A stretch of 64,000 bases of DNA, taken from positions 39,561,001-39,625,000 of the forward strand of contig OX419758.1 of assembly GCA_948567375.1 (NCBI GenBank), written 5' to 3'. Under the pieces are notes generated by a model. The model was not told the origin of the DNA. It saw only the letters and a list, made by a program, of their open reading frames with translations, and searched no databases. Shown here piece after piece: positions 1 to 11,198 of this stretch. The stretch comes from Lunularia cruciata. Lineage: Eukaryota > Streptophyta > Marchantiopsida > Lunulariales > Lunulariaceae. The first letter of the stretch is position 1; every line of letters begins with the position of its first letter. The position numbers and the translations under genes were made by a program.

Positions 1-595
1 ACATTTCGAAATTCCTCTCTTGGTCCAAGCACAGCCCTGCACTCTCACATTTCAGAATTCCTCTCCTGGTCCAAGCACAGCCCTGCACTCTCACATTTCA
101 GAATTCCTCTCCTGGTCCAAACACAGCCTTGCACTCTCACATTTCGAAATTTCTCTCTTGGTCCAAGCACAGCCCTGCACTCTCACATTTCGAAATTCCT
201 CTCCTGGTCCAAGCACAGCCCTGCACTCTCACATTTCTAAATTCCTCTCCTGGTCCAAACACAGCCTGCACTCTCACATTTTGAAATTGCTCTCCTGGTC
301 CAAGCACAGCCCTGCACTCTCACATTTCGAAATTCCTCTCCTGGTCCAAACACAGCCTGCACTCTCACATTTCGAAATTGCTCTCCTGGTCCAAGCACAG
401 CCCTGCACTCTCACATTTCGAAATTCCTCTCCTGGTCCAAACACAGCCTGCACTCTCACATTTCGAAATTGCTCTCCTGGTCCAAGCACAGCCCTGCACT
501 CTCACATTTCGAAATTCCTCTCCTGGTCCAAACACAGCCTGCACTCTCACATTTCGAAATTGCTCTCCTGGTCCAAGCACAGCCCTGCACTTTCA
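1..595. repeat. Tandem array, 46-bp unit with 91-bp higher-order repeat
   Basis: About 13 copies of a unit containing ctggtccaagcacagccct and ctctcacatttcgaaatt. Units are 46 bp or, where one c is lost in acagcctg, 45 bp. From about 244 to 595 long and short forms alternate, giving a 91-bp higher-order period. The unit shares its core with the 80-bp array at 7760-8690. Confidence 0.9.
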
Positions 596-1180
596 AGCCC
601 CTTCCTGTCCAACTCGAAAATTCCTCTCCTCTGTGTGTGTTCCTCTGTCCAAACCCTCCAACTTCTCGAGAATTTCTCCTCCTGCCAAACCCCCTCCTGT
701 CCAACTCGAAAATTTCTCTCCTGTGTGTGTTCCTCTGTCCAAACCCTCTAGCTTCTCGAGAATTTCTCCTCCTGCCAAACCCCCTCCTGTCCAACTCGAA
801 AATTTCTCTCCTGTGTGTGTTCCTCTGTCCAAACCCTCCAGCTTCTCGAGAATTTCTCTTCCTGCCAAACCCTCTCCTGTCCAACTCGAAAATTTCTCTC
901 CTGTGTGTGTTCCTCTGTCCAAACCCTCCAGCTTCTCGAGAATTTCTCCTCCTGCCAAACCCTCTCCTGTCCAACTCGAAATTTCCTCTGTGTGTGTGTG
1001 TTCCTCTGTCCAAACCCTCCAGCCTCTCGAGAATTTCTCCTCCTGCCAAACCCTCTCCTGTCCAACTCGAAATTTTCTCTCCTGTGTGTGTTCCTCTATC
1101 CAAACCCTCCAGCTTCTTGAGAATTTCTCCTCCTGCCAAACCCTCTCCTGTCCAACTCGAAATTTCCTCTGTCCCTAAAA
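596..1180. repeat. Tandem array, 90-bp unit
   Basis: About 6.5 copies of a pyrimidine-rich unit with tgtccaactcgaaaattt, ctgtgtgtgttcctctgtcc and cttctcgagaatttctcc. The ctgtgtgtgt block recurs at 721, 811 and 901, which fixes the 90-bp period. A TG microsatellite expands near 990. It directly abuts the 46-bp array inside the same LTR. Confidence 0.9.
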
Positions 1181-1659
1181 AGCCTTCCTGACTACTCCTT
1201 CATGATCATTCCAATCCCTTTCGATTCCCTTCCTTCCTGCCCACCTTCTGTCCTCTGCCCCCAAACTCCTCCTGTCATTCTTGAAAAAAAAACCCCTTGC
1301 TCTCTCGACACTCCTCTGTCCCTTTTCAAAAAAAACCCTACTCCTTTCTTCTCCTGAAAATTTCTGCCACTCCTCTCGAAATCCTCTGCCAAACCCTCTC
1401 GAAATCTTTTGGCATTTTGTGAAAACCCTCAGCCCTTCTCTGTCTCCTCACTTTCTCCCAAAACCAGGTAGCAAAACCACACCCGAGACATATTATCATA
1501 AATCCCTGTTTCTTACAACAAATAAAAGAGAAAAGAAAATTTATCACACCAAAAGCCTCAAGGGTACACGTGGGCTTTTTTCCCGACGACAGCGTCTACT
1601 CGTAGCACTTTCCTTTCATCCTCACCTTGGATTACACTCTTCTTTAATTCCAAGTTCTC

Positions 1660-2079
1660 TTATTCCATTTGAGCTAACACCTGCAATACAGTCTTCACCT
1701 CTAGACATGTTGACTGCATCTCCCACTTCTTGTGCTCTAACTTCACCAACAATGGGCACTCAATCTCCCTTAGATATTCTAATCCTTCACTTAGAATTAC
1801 TTTGGCTTGCGGACTTATCTCCTTCTTTGCCTCTTCCTCACTTGACACTTGCCTTCTTAGCCGCAATTGCCTTATATGAGTAGATTCTTCACTCCCCAAA
1901 CTCCCACTCTCCACTTCTCTTACTTTACTTGGCCCCGCTTCATACTTTGCCTTACGTTTGGAATGGACTCTCCTTTGAATTGTAACTCTCTTTTCCTCCT
2001 GCTTTGGAACTTTGTCTTCCAGTTTTGAGTTACCTTTCTCCTCTATCTCCATCTTGGCTTCCTCTTCTTTGGGTTCCAA
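1660..2079 (-). pseudogene. X-LTR protein, acidic/coiled-coil segment (X1)
   Basis: A 139-codon open stretch rich in Glu and Lys, with a segment GLEYLREIECPLLVKLEHKK that matches GVEYLQAIVCLLLLQMENMK in X2 and the LMQVVTPLLELLKEQQK region in X3. It belongs to the middle of the X-LTR protein (end of the acidic region, start of the coiled coil). The rest of the C-terminal half was lost to the D insertion on the left. Function unknown; fragment only. Confidence 0.6.
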
Positions 2080-2148
2080 CTACATCTCTACTCCATCATC
2101 ACAAGCACTACTCGTGTCCCCACTCTGAAGTGTGAACTCTGGTTCTTC

Positions 2149-2841
2149 TATAACACCCATTTGTGCATGTATGTGGTTTTGTGATATTTAGCTTGGTATT
2201 ACAAGTACTTAAGAGATATTATTTATAAAGAGATAAAGGATGGTTCTACATTAGTCATGGTTAGCTAAAGTTAGTCATAGCTAAGAAAGAGGGGACCTTA
2301 CTTTAGAGGAAGTAGAAAAGATGAGCACCACTATTTTGGATTTTAGTGTGTTGACTTGGTATTATTCCTAGGTGTTTGGCTTTGAAGAAAGAGTTGAGAA
2401 CTCTTGGGCCCACAAGACTTTTTGTTTTGGATTCTTCTTTAGTCCAAGGATAGCCCATGTGAAGCAATCCTTGACTTAGTGCTTGGGTCAAGATAAGACC
2501 ACATGCTTAGGAGAATATGCACATGTGAATGGATATTCCTTTCTACTTTTTGACTTTACTTGACTTTTAGTCTAGTAACTTGAGTTACTGTGGTAATTAG
2601 TAACTTTGGTACGTAACTATTTCACAAGTATATAAACAAGGGGTGAGGAGGTACTCATCATCCTTTCATTTGCAACTATCTCTCTCTCATTGAGTTCTCT
2701 AGTGAGCAATGTCTTGATGTCTTGGAGTGTTAGCCTTGGAGGAGTATGATGGAGTTGGGGTTCCTTGCCTTCTTAGTCCATGGTGCGCTACCATAATAGC
2801 CATCAGAGGTTCATCCTGAGTGAGAGACAAGCCAGCTCACA
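2149..2841 (+). mobile_element. Family B solo LTR (693 bp)
   Basis: Runs from TATAACACCC (TGTAACACCC in other copies) to ...CCAGCTCACA, flanked by the 4-bp duplication cttc (2145-2148 and 2842-2845). A TATA box, agtatataaacaag, lies near 2628-2640. Inserted in X1 in the orientation opposite to X1. No internal region is present, so it is a solo LTR. Confidence 0.9.
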
Positions 2842-2900
2842 CTTCCTCCTTCTCTGAGTCTTTGGACTTGCACTCAGCTTCCCCTTCCAATTCTTTGTCC

Positions 2901-3469
2901 TATAACACCCATTTGTGCATGTGTGTGGTATTGAGATATTTAGCTTGGTATTACAAGTACTTAAGAGATATTATTTATATAGAGATAAAGGATGGTTCTA
3001 TATTAGTCATGGTTAGCCCAAGAGTTGAGAACTCTTGGGCCCACAAGCCTTTTTGTTTTGGATTCTTCTTTAGTCCAAGGATAGCCCATGTGAAGGAATC
3101 CTTGACTTAGTGCTTGGGTCAAGATAAGACTACATGCTTAGGAGAATATGCACATGTGAATGAATATTCCTTTCTACTTTTTGACTTTACTTGACTTTTA
3201 GTCTAGTAACTTGAGTTACTACGGTAATTAGTAACTTTGGTACGTAACTATTTCACAAGTATATAAACAAGGGGTGAGGAGGTACTCATCATCCTTTCAT
3301 TTGCAACTATCTCTCTCATTGAGTTCTCTAGTGAGCAATGTCTTGAGTCTTGGAGTGTTTGCCTTGGAGGAGTATGATGGAGTTGGGGTTCCTTGCTTTC
3401 TTAGTCCATGGTGCGCTACCATAATAGCCATCAGAGGTTCATCCTGAGTGAGAGACAAGCCGGCTCACA
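2901..3469 (+). mobile_element. Family B solo LTR with internal deletion (569 bp)
   Basis: Starts TATAACACCC and ends CCGGCTCACA, flanked by gtcc at 2897-2900 and 3470-3473. Compared with the neighbouring copy at 2149 it lacks about 120 bp after ggttagc (near 3015). Two independent B insertions thus lie 60 bp apart in the same X1 LTR, in the same orientation. Confidence 0.9.
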
Positions 3470-3562
3470 GTCCAACAATGCAATTATCACCAATTCTTTG
3501 CTTGGGTTCGCCTTACTAGCTTTCCAAGGTCGCGCTTTCTCTACTTCTTCTTCTTCTCCTTG

Positions 3563-4293
3563 TCAAATCCTCTTCTTAGACTTTTGAGTGCTCACCTTCA
3601 ATAGCACACTCTGCTCCGTCTGCTCATAGTATTGGTTGGTACTCCTGATTTGCAAGATGTATTGTTGCTCCTCCGCATCAACATCTCTTTGCAAGTCGGG
3701 GTGGAAATAGGACACCATCTTGTGTTTCTCTGCCACATTGAGCAAGTTCAACCCCAAATAGAAGTGGGCTGCAAGTGGCACAATGTAATGTGGTGGCGAC
3801 TTGTTACACAAATTCCACATCATCTGTCGAGTGCTCTAATGGAAACATTTGCACAATTAATCGGCTCTCCTGCAAACATCTTATGGAAGAACACCGCTTG
3901 GTGCTTCATCACATAAGTCATTCTCTCTGGCTCAAGATTGCCATTAGAGCACTCACAATCCCCCTCTTGATAGGATCCTTATAGCTCTCCACTTTGTAGC
4001 CATTCTTTGTGCGCTTCAAAGAGAAGGAATCTCTCACTTCTTGGGTTTCTTTTGGCTACTTCCCCCTTTCGCAAGAACATGGCACCATGCTCTATGCCTA
4101 CTTCTCTCCCGAGTACTAATCTCCAATCCAAATTTGTCCATGGAGCCGGATTTCCTCTCTTCCCTTCTTCTTCAAGGCCATCGAGACACTTACTCTTGAT
4201 GATCTCAATCGTGAAACTTGGAAAACTAACATTCCAGTTCCATGCCAAGAATGTGATCCAAAGCCTACTCAGGACCTCAATTCTTGCAATCAC
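3563..4293 (-). pseudogene. X-LTR protein, N-terminal globular domain (X1)
   Basis: Two frames cover the N-terminal domain. 3979-4293 carries ARIEVLSRLWITFLAWNWN and NLDWRLVLGREVG; 3563-3823 carries PPHYIVPLAAHFYLGLNLL and HPDLQRDVDAEEQQY. The same blocks occur in X2, X3, X4 and X5. The frame breaks between 3823 and 3979. The domain is not one I recognise with confidence; it loosely resembles the conserved blocks of plant transposon-derived proteins. This is a decayed copy. Confidence 0.65.
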
Positions 4294-4932
4294 ATCTAAC
4301 CTCTAAATCGCATGATTTCTCATTGCAAATTCGGAGTTCTTCTTCCCACCTCCCATCTTTCTCTCTTTTACTCTGGGTTGGGGACTATTCTTCCTACTGA
4401 TTCCCAGATTAACTCTCTCGACTTCCTCTCAGCACACCAACGCATCTTTGACTACACTTCCCTTCCCACAATCTCTTGCAAGACAACTTCTTAACGGCAA
4501 TGGAAAATTGCTTGTCATCACTTTGTCTTTAGCCAAAATTTTATAGTGGCACGTCTCCTCCATCTTTCTTCACTTCAAATTTCTACCAAGAAATCATACC
4601 TCCTGCATGCTCATGTCATTGTCAATTGTCCCTCATGAGTATGCCCGCCATTTTTGTAAATGGTTCCTTCTTGAATGTCTTGCCCCAAAGGAAAGTTGTT
4701 ACACTATCCTCGCCTTGGATTGAGCACCCCCGCGACGAAGTCTCCTTACTTTGGATTGTATGCTAACAAGGCAATTCCGAGTACCTCAACTTCTGACACA
4801 AAGTCACTTTACCTTGGGTTACATCCCGAGGACACTTTTCTTTGCGTTCTTTTGCCATACAGGTGCACTTCAGTTTTGTTTGTACACTTCCTCTTTAGAA
4901 ATAAGAAAAAAAACAAAAATGTGGGTACCACA

Positions 4933-5003
4933 ATTTGGTGCCCTAAGGTAATACTTGTTTTTTTGGCGCATCTTGTCTCCTTGTTCTATCCAAGGAGACA
5001 TAT
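4933..5003. other. Background sequence F (left flank of element A)
   Basis: A short piece between the end of X1 and element A. It ends in catat (4999-5003), the target duplication of A, and continues at 14262 on the other side of A. No coding signal. Confidence 0.6.
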
Positions 5004-5726
5004 TGTAATACTCCGAGGACAAGAGAAGAGAGAAAACATAGATTGCACAAACAATCGATGCTCCAAGGGAGCACCTTCTCTTTATTATATAGACAAAGAG
5101 GATCTCCACCATAGGATTAGGGACACAGATAGGTGACATGTCAGCAAGCTCCACCCTTGGATTACTCACTTGGATGGGTGACATGTCTGGTCTAGGTCCT
5201 ATCTGGTTGGTCAAACAAGCTTTGACCAGAGGGAATATTTTAGGGAATCTTCCTATAGGAATCTCATAATCACGTGAGTAAGGTACTGTTGGAAAGCTCT
5301 TGACGAGACAAAGCAAGGGGGAGGGAAGCCCAGCCTCTCTTTTGTTGGGGGGGGAAAATTTTCACATTTTTGAGGCCTAATTCATCCATTTAGGCCTCCA
5401 AAATTGCCTTCAAAGATTTCAGGCATATTTTGGTTCTTACTCTATTAGTAGAAGTCCCCTTTTGGTGATACCTCTTTCTGATCTGTTTAGCCCATCATGT
5501 GTAACATCCTTCCAAATGTTACCAAACCAATTCCCACCTTTAAATCATATGTCTAGCTATTGGTTCTAAGGTTCTCAAGTCTATTTCGGTTTCTACCCTA
5601 TTAGTAGAAGTACACTTTTGGTGATACTTCTATCTTATCTATTTTGACCATCATGTATAACATCATTCTAGATGTTACCAAACCAAATTTCATATCTAGA
5701 TCATATGGCTAGCTCTTGGTATTACA
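5004..5726 (-). repeat. Element A 3' LTR (723 bp)
   Basis: On the minus strand it runs TGTAATACCAAG...GGAGTATTACA. It contains an internal direct duplication of about 153 bp (catatttcggttc...ctattagtagaagt near 5428 and 5581), shared with the 5' LTR and therefore older than this insertion. The TATA-like box is weakened (tattatatag near 5085-5091). Confidence 0.95.
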
Positions 5727-5743
5727 GACCTCCCTCCTTTTAA
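5727..5743 (-). other. Element A polypurine tract
   Basis: Minus strand TTAAAAGGAGGGAGGTC immediately before the 3' LTR start TGTAATACC, the expected position and composition of a plus-strand primer. Confidence 0.85.
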
Positions 5744-6750
5744 GACGCAATGTCCTCATTGTGCAATTGTTGCTCAAATGCTTGCACCACCACCGGTGCA
5801 TGTGCCAAATTGGCAGCGGGCTCCCAGGTTGCTTCATAGAGGGAGTAACCTTTCCATTGTACTAGATAGTCCACCCGCAGGTGGCAAGTACCACGCATGC
5901 ATTTTTGGAGAATCCACTCCACTTCGTATTCCTCTATGCCATCAATGAGTGTCGGACAAGGTCAAATGTCTGGTGTGGAATGACTCTGGCCTGATCGGGG
6001 AGCATATCTGCATAGTAGGGAGACATGGAACACTAGATGGATCTTCATGTGTGGTGGTAGCTCAAGGTGATAGGCCACAGTGCAATGCGACAAAGAATCG
6101 AGAAAGGCCCAATAAAACGAGGTCTGAGCTTACGAGGTCCAACTAATGTGAGGTTGGTTGTTGATAGCCACACTTGATCCCCAACATTGAACTCCATGTG
6201 CCGAGGGTGTGCATCAGCATATTGCTTCTATCGATTTTGTGCAATCTGTAATCTGTGCTTGGCGCTCTCTACACCTTGTTGGATTCTAGAAACAAATGTG
6301 TTGACTGCATCGACCTTGGAAGCCACTGGACGGATCTTCATCAAGCTAGAAGGTGTGAAGGGATGCTCACCATACATGAGGAAGAATGGAGTGACCTAGG
6401 TGGATGCATTCACTGAATTGTTGTAAGCAAATTCCACCAACAGGAGTAGGGTGTCCCACCTCTCTTGCTCTCCTAAGGTGAAGCCGCGTAACATGTCTTC
6501 AATTGTGCAATTAGCCCGCTCTATTTGGCCATCTGTTTGTGGGTGGTAAGTTGTGGACATGGCCAACTTGGTTTTGAAGAAACCAAAGAGTGTTCGCCAA
6601 AACAAATTGGTGAATTGGGTGCCTCTATCGGTGATGAGTACTCTAGACAAGCCACGGTGAGCAAAGACTGCATCTAAGTATAATTGAGCTAGTTGTGGAG
6701 TTGTCACCTCCTTGGTGGTAGGGCGCACATGAATCATTTTGCTGAGCCGG
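5740..6750 (-). pseudogene. Element A integrase C-terminal half and chromodomain
   Basis: Continues the integrase core after the D solo LTR: KMIHVRPTTKE, then the second catalytic Asp in ITDRGTQF and the Glu in GQIERANCT, then GEHPFTP and the C-terminal domain. The last ~60 residues (5740-5922) form a chromodomain with VDYLVQWKGYSLYEATWEP, which in chromoviruses is thought to steer integration to marked chromatin. Several stops and frameshifts separate the parts. In the uninterrupted element the junction residues DR at 9422 and LSKM at 6740 would be contiguous. Confidence 0.9.
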
Positions 6751-9418
6751 TGTCGGGGAATTTGTTTGGCCTTGAGAGTGCTCCGGGCACCTGGCTGCTT
6801 GTGCTTAGTTTTTCCTCGGCCTTCCCAAAACTGGCTAGCTCACGCGGTTTTAGCTATGGTTTTGGGACCAGACGGTTCCTAGGAGAGCCTGGAATTTTAT
6901 TTTTACAAACAACAACTAGTATTCTATTTAGCTCAACCAGGCCAGACTACTGAGTCGAACCTTTCATATAGACGGACTGAGAGCTCCTAAAATGGAGCTT
7001 CCACGACGCTAGTCACAGCCAAACACACCATCATCTCAGCTCTACTAGACCTGCAAAAAATTATTTCCTGTCCAGCCTTCTCTCTCTTGTAAGGTCATTC
7101 ATTCTCTTGCAAAGAAACCCATTTTCTGCCATGCACTCTCAAGGCCTTGTTTTCCTGAAAAAATTTCTCTCCTCTACCCTGCACTCCTTCAAGCATACTC
7201 CCTGCCATTTGTTCATCTGGCCACTGTCATGCTCAATAGCACTTCCAAAAGTTTCTCTCTCCTTCTGTCACAGACCAAGGCAAGGCAACCTTCGAAATCT
7301 CTCTTCAATAGTTCATTCCTGTCCAGACCAAGCCCTGGAGACTCTTGCTCCTTCACTTTGAACAGTCTCTCATTCACTCTGCCCAGTCTCCCCTTCATAA
7401 GAATTCTCCACTATTACATTTTCAACAGCACATCCTCTACATTCAAAATTCATTCCTTGTCCACCTCTTCACAACAAACATTCTTCATTCAAGATTTGCT
7501 CTCCTATCAACATTCTCACAATGAACATCCTTCCACATTCAAAATCATTCCCTGTCCAGTCAGGGGAACCCTAGCATGAATCTACCATGTCACGGGCTAC
7601 AGCTTAGGGAATCCAACCTTCAAAATCTCTCCTATCTTGTGCAAGGCAAAGTTGGACTCTCGATTTTCTTCTCCTGCTTCCGCCTTAGTTCAGTCCTTCC
7701 TGCAGATTTCAACTCCTTCTCTTCTCCACTTTGAATTCCTTTCTGCTCCTGTCACAGCCTCAGATTTCAAAATTGCATCTCTTGGTCCAAGCACAGCCCT
7801 AAGGCATATCGAAAAATCTTCAGCCTTCAAGACACTCAATCAGATTTCAAAATTTCCTCTCCTGGTCCAAGCACAGCCCTAAGGTACCTCCAAAATCCTT
7901 CAGCCTTCAAGACACTCACTCAGATTTCAAAATTGCATCTCCTTGTCCAAGCACAACCCTAAGACATCTCCAAAATCCTTCAGCCTTCAAGACACTCACT
8001 CAGATTTCAAAATTGCATCTCCTGGTCCAAGCATAGCCCTAAGACATCTCCAAAATCCTTCAGCCTTCAAGACACTCACTCAGATTTCAAAATTGCATCT
8101 CTTGGTCCAAGCACAGCCCTAAGACATCTCCAAAATCCTTCAGCCTTCAAGACACTCACTCAGATTTCAAAATTGCATCTCTTGGTCCAAGCACAGCCCT
8201 AAGACATCTCCAAAATCCTTCAGCCTTCAAGACACTCACTCAGATTTTGAAATTGCATCTCCTGGTCCAAGCACAGCCCCAAGACATCTCCAAAATCCTT
8301 CAGCCTTCAAGACACTCACTCAGATTTCAAAATTGCATCTCCTTGTCCAAGCACAGCCCTAAGACATCTCCAAAATCCTTCAGCCTTCAAGACACTCACT
8401 CAGATTTTGAAATTGCATCTCCTGGTCCAAGCACAGCCCTAAGACATCTCCAAAATCCTTCAGCCTTCAAGACACTCACTCAAATTTTGAAATTGCATCT
8501 CCTGGTCCAAGCACAGCCCCAAGACATCTCCAAAATCGTTCAGCCTTCAAGACACTCACTCAGATTTCAAAATTGCATCTCCTTGTCCAAGCACAGCCCT
8601 AAGACATCTCCAAAATCCTTCAGCCTTCAAGACACTCACTCAGATTTTGAAATTGCATCTCCTGGTCCAAGCACAGCCTAAGGCATTTTGAAAAATCCTT
8701 TAGCCCTGCAAGAGTTCCCCTCAACTTTCAAAAATTCCTTCCCTTGGTCCAAGCACAGCCCAAGGCATCTCAAAATCCTTCAGCCCTCAAGATACTCACT
8801 CAGATTTCAAAAATTTCCTTCCCCTGGTCCAAGCACAACCTAAGGCATTTCAAAAAATCCTTCATCCCTGCAAGAGTTACCCTCAACTTTCAAAAATTCC
8901 TTCCCCTGCTCTTGTCTCAACAGAAGGCCTTTTTTCCCCCAAATTTTCTCCTCCCTCATCTTCTGTGCAGAACCCTTTCCACTCAAAAAAAATTCTCTCC
9001 TTCCAAGCTGAGTTCCTTCACTGTCTTCTAACTTTTTCTTGCTGTTTTCCCCCCAAACCTTTCATTGTCACAACTCCTCTAAAGCCTCCCAAGTATTTCC
9101 AACTCAAAGACTCCTTTTTGCTCCTCCTCTAAGGTAATTACTCCTTCATTCCAATAACATAAAACAGAACCTGAGCTAGTGTAACCCAACATTATTTCTT
9201 GGCTCAAGCTACATTAAAAGAGTCCTTGAGCTAATAACACCATAACTTTTTCTGGTTGCACAATAATATAGGAAATATCTCCCGTAGCAAGGTAGCATAA
9301 AACTACACGTGAGACATATTGACATAAATCTATGTTCCTTACAACATCTAGAAGAGAAAAAGAAAATTTATCACACCAAAAGCCTCAAGGGTACACATGG
9401 GCTATTTTCCCGACAACA
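6751..9418 (-). mobile_element. Family D solo LTR (2668 bp) inside element A integrase
   Basis: Runs TGTCGGGGAATTTG...CCCGACAACA on the plus strand, flanked by ccgg (6747-6750, 9419-9422). The left 130 bp match the 3' end of the D LTRs at 44052 and 50852 read in reverse (tttggcct, gagagtgc, tgcttgtgcttagttt). It carries an 80-bp tandem array (7760-8690) and no internal region. It hit the integrase of A between the first and second catalytic Asp. Confidence 0.93.
7760..8690. repeat. Tandem array, 80-bp unit
   Basis: About 11-12 copies of a unit with cagatttcaaaattgcatct, ctggtccaagcacagccct and aagacatctccaaaatcctt. Period fixed by cagatttcaa at 7921, 8001 and 8081. Single-base variants (tttcaa/ttttga, ccttg/cctgg) recur in blocks, indicating copying of multi-unit blocks. 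Degenerate related units continue to about 8900. Confidence 0.93.
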
Positions 9419-10440
9419 CCGGTCCGCAAAGACCACAATCGAGTCAACCCTGAGGTGGTCTTGGGTAATTCACAGACGAGATCCATACTCACTTGTTCCC
9501 AACATTGGGTAGGAGTGGGGAGAGGTTGAAGGAGCCCTGCAGGAGCTTGATTAGAAGCTTTGTTCTGTTGACAAAGTAGGCAGCTAGCCACATAGTCCAT
9601 CACGTCGTTGCTCATCTTGGGCCAATAGTAATGGCGCTTGACTGCATCCAAGGTCTTGTCCACTCCGAGATGAGCTACAATAGCCAAATCATGACATTCC
9701 GCTAGAATAGTGGTGCGTAATTCTGGGACATTTAGGATCCATAATCTACCATCCCAAAAGGTGAGTCTGTGGGTGATGGTGACACCTTTGGATGATTGTG
9801 CTTCTAAAATCTGTGGATCAGTTTTTGTAGTAGCCAGAATCTCTTGCCAGAATTTACGGTTAATCTTAACCTCTACCACCAAGTTGTTGGCCATTGGCAT
9901 GCGGGTGAATGCATCTGCAAGTTGCTTCTTACCTTCCACGTAGGTGATTGTCATGTTGAAGCATTGTTGCCACTCTGCCCACCAAATTTGGCGATGAGAT
10001 AGATCCTTCTGTGTCTTGAGGTAGACTAGAGGTTTGTGGTCTATCTCTACTACAAATGCCTTCTCGCCCAGGTAGTGCTTCCAATGCTTGGTTGCTAGAA
10101 CAATGGCCAACTCTTCTCATTTGGTGGTGTGGTAGTTGCACTCTGCCGGTAACAACTTTCAAGAGAAATATGCAATTGGATGCCATCCGTTATGCCACTC
10201 TTGTTGTAGGACTGCTCCTATTGCTACGCCTGATGCATCTGTAGCCAACTTGATTGGACGTTTTGGGTCATACCACTTCAAGATTGGTGCATGTAGCAAG
10301 GCGACCTTCAGTTCTTGAAAGGCCAGCTCTTGTGCAGTTCCCCATGTCCACTTCTTCCCCTTGCTAAGTAGTGCCGTTAAAGGCTGTGCAACCTTGGAGA
10401 AGTCCTTCATAAATCTATGATAGAATCCCGTCAACCCCAA
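9419..10440 (-). pseudogene. Element A RNase H and integrase N-terminal half
   Basis: Begins with the RT connection (MGLTGFYHRFMKDFSKVAQP), then RNase H with Asp in LATDASGVAIGAVL, Asp in VEIDHKPLVYL and QLADAFTRM. The integrase zinc-binding domain follows (HDLAIVAHLGV with YVASCLLCQQNK, an HHCC arrangement) and the first catalytic Asp in SMDLVCELPK. Broken between 10110 and 10159 and by a one-base shift near 9440, after which GFDSIVVFADR would be read in the other frame. It ends where the D solo LTR inserted. Confidence 0.9.
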
Positions 10441-10476
10441 GAAGCTCTTAAGTTGAGTCTAATCTTCTGGGGCACT

Positions 10477-11154
10477 TCATTTTTGAATTACCTCTATTTT
10501 ATCTGTCAATACTTGAATGCCCTTTGCACTTACTCTATGTCCCAAGTAGTCTACTTTAGACTTGCCAAACTCACACTTTGAGATTTTGGCATACAATTGA
10601 TTTTGTCTTAGAATTTGGAGGACCTCTCGTAGATGTTGCTTGTGTTCTATCATCGTGCTACTATATACTAAGATATCATCCAAGAAGATGATAATAGACT
10701 TATCCAAGTATGGACAAAATATGTCATTCATTAGACTCATGAAAGTGGCAGGTGCATTGGTGAGGCCAAAAGGCATCACAAGATACTCAAAGTTGCCATA
10801 CCTAGTTCAAAAGGCAGTTTTGTACACATCCTCCTCTACAATTTGGATTTGATTGTAACCGCTCCGCAAGTCCAGTTTGGTGAAGAATCTCACTCTATGG
10901 AGTTGATCAAACAGGTCATCCATGCGAGGTAAGGGGTATTTGTTCTTCCCTGTTTGCTGATTGAGACCCCAATAGTCAATGCACATGCGCATTGTACCAT
11001 CCGTCTTCTTCACAAACAAGACAAGGCCCCCATATGGTGATACGCTAGGTTGGATGAACCCTTTCTGCAGCATCTCCTCAATTTGAGTCTTGCACTCCTC
11101 CAACTCATGAGGTGATAGGCGATATGGGGCCTTACAAGGAGGCATCTTCCCCAA
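10477..11154 (-). pseudogene. Element A reverse transcriptase
   Basis: RT fingers and palm: [54 protein letters not shown] and the catalytic box [11 protein letters not shown], which is the usual chromovirus form. One stop (between 10779 and 10807, after VYKTAF) interrupts an otherwise continuous frame. The thumb ends [14 protein letters not shown]. Confidence 0.93.
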
Positions 11155-11198
11155 AAGTGTCTCAATTTTGTGATCTACTTGCCACTTTGGTGGTAATC

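Larger units (their letters stand above)
1..1591 (-). mobile_element. Family D LTR, partial (cut by window start)
   Basis: The right end, ...TTTTCCCGACGACA at 1591, matches the U3 start of the D solo LTR that ends at 9418. The two also share the segment 1490-1590 / 9310-9418 (gagacatatt, tcacaccaaaagcctcaagg, gggct...cccgac). Read on the minus strand this is the 5' part of a D LTR. It holds two tandem arrays (1-595, 596-1180) and a pyrimidine-rich stretch 1190-1480. It interrupts X-family sequence that begins at 1592. The other end and any target duplication lie outside the window. No genuine coding region is seen; long frames through it are by-products of the repeats. Confidence 0.8.
1592..4932 (-). 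mobile_element. X1: family X long LTR, 3' end removed by D insertion
   Basis: The right end reads gtgggtaccaca (to 4932), the reverse of the X LTR start TGTGGTACCCAC. Inside are remnants of the X reading frame (1660-2079 and 3563-4293) and two B solo LTRs. The LTR 3' end is missing because D sequence starts at 1591. This copy is one of the most diverged. It lies against F sequence (4933-5003), so X1 probably inserted into F. Confidence 0.75.

Noticed and set aside
20-1191. Several overlapping frames of more than 220 codons on both strands
   Set aside because: They follow the 46- and 90-bp tandem units in all frames, have repeated low-complexity products and no domain; they are by-products of arrays lacking stops.
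3632-4306. Plus-strand frames of 94-99 codons
   Set aside because: They are the complement of the X-LTR N-terminal domain on the minus strand, which has relatives in four other copies.
7760-8690. CRISPR-like regular repeats
   Set aside because: Units are contiguous with no unique spacers, and the context is a plant retroelement LTR.
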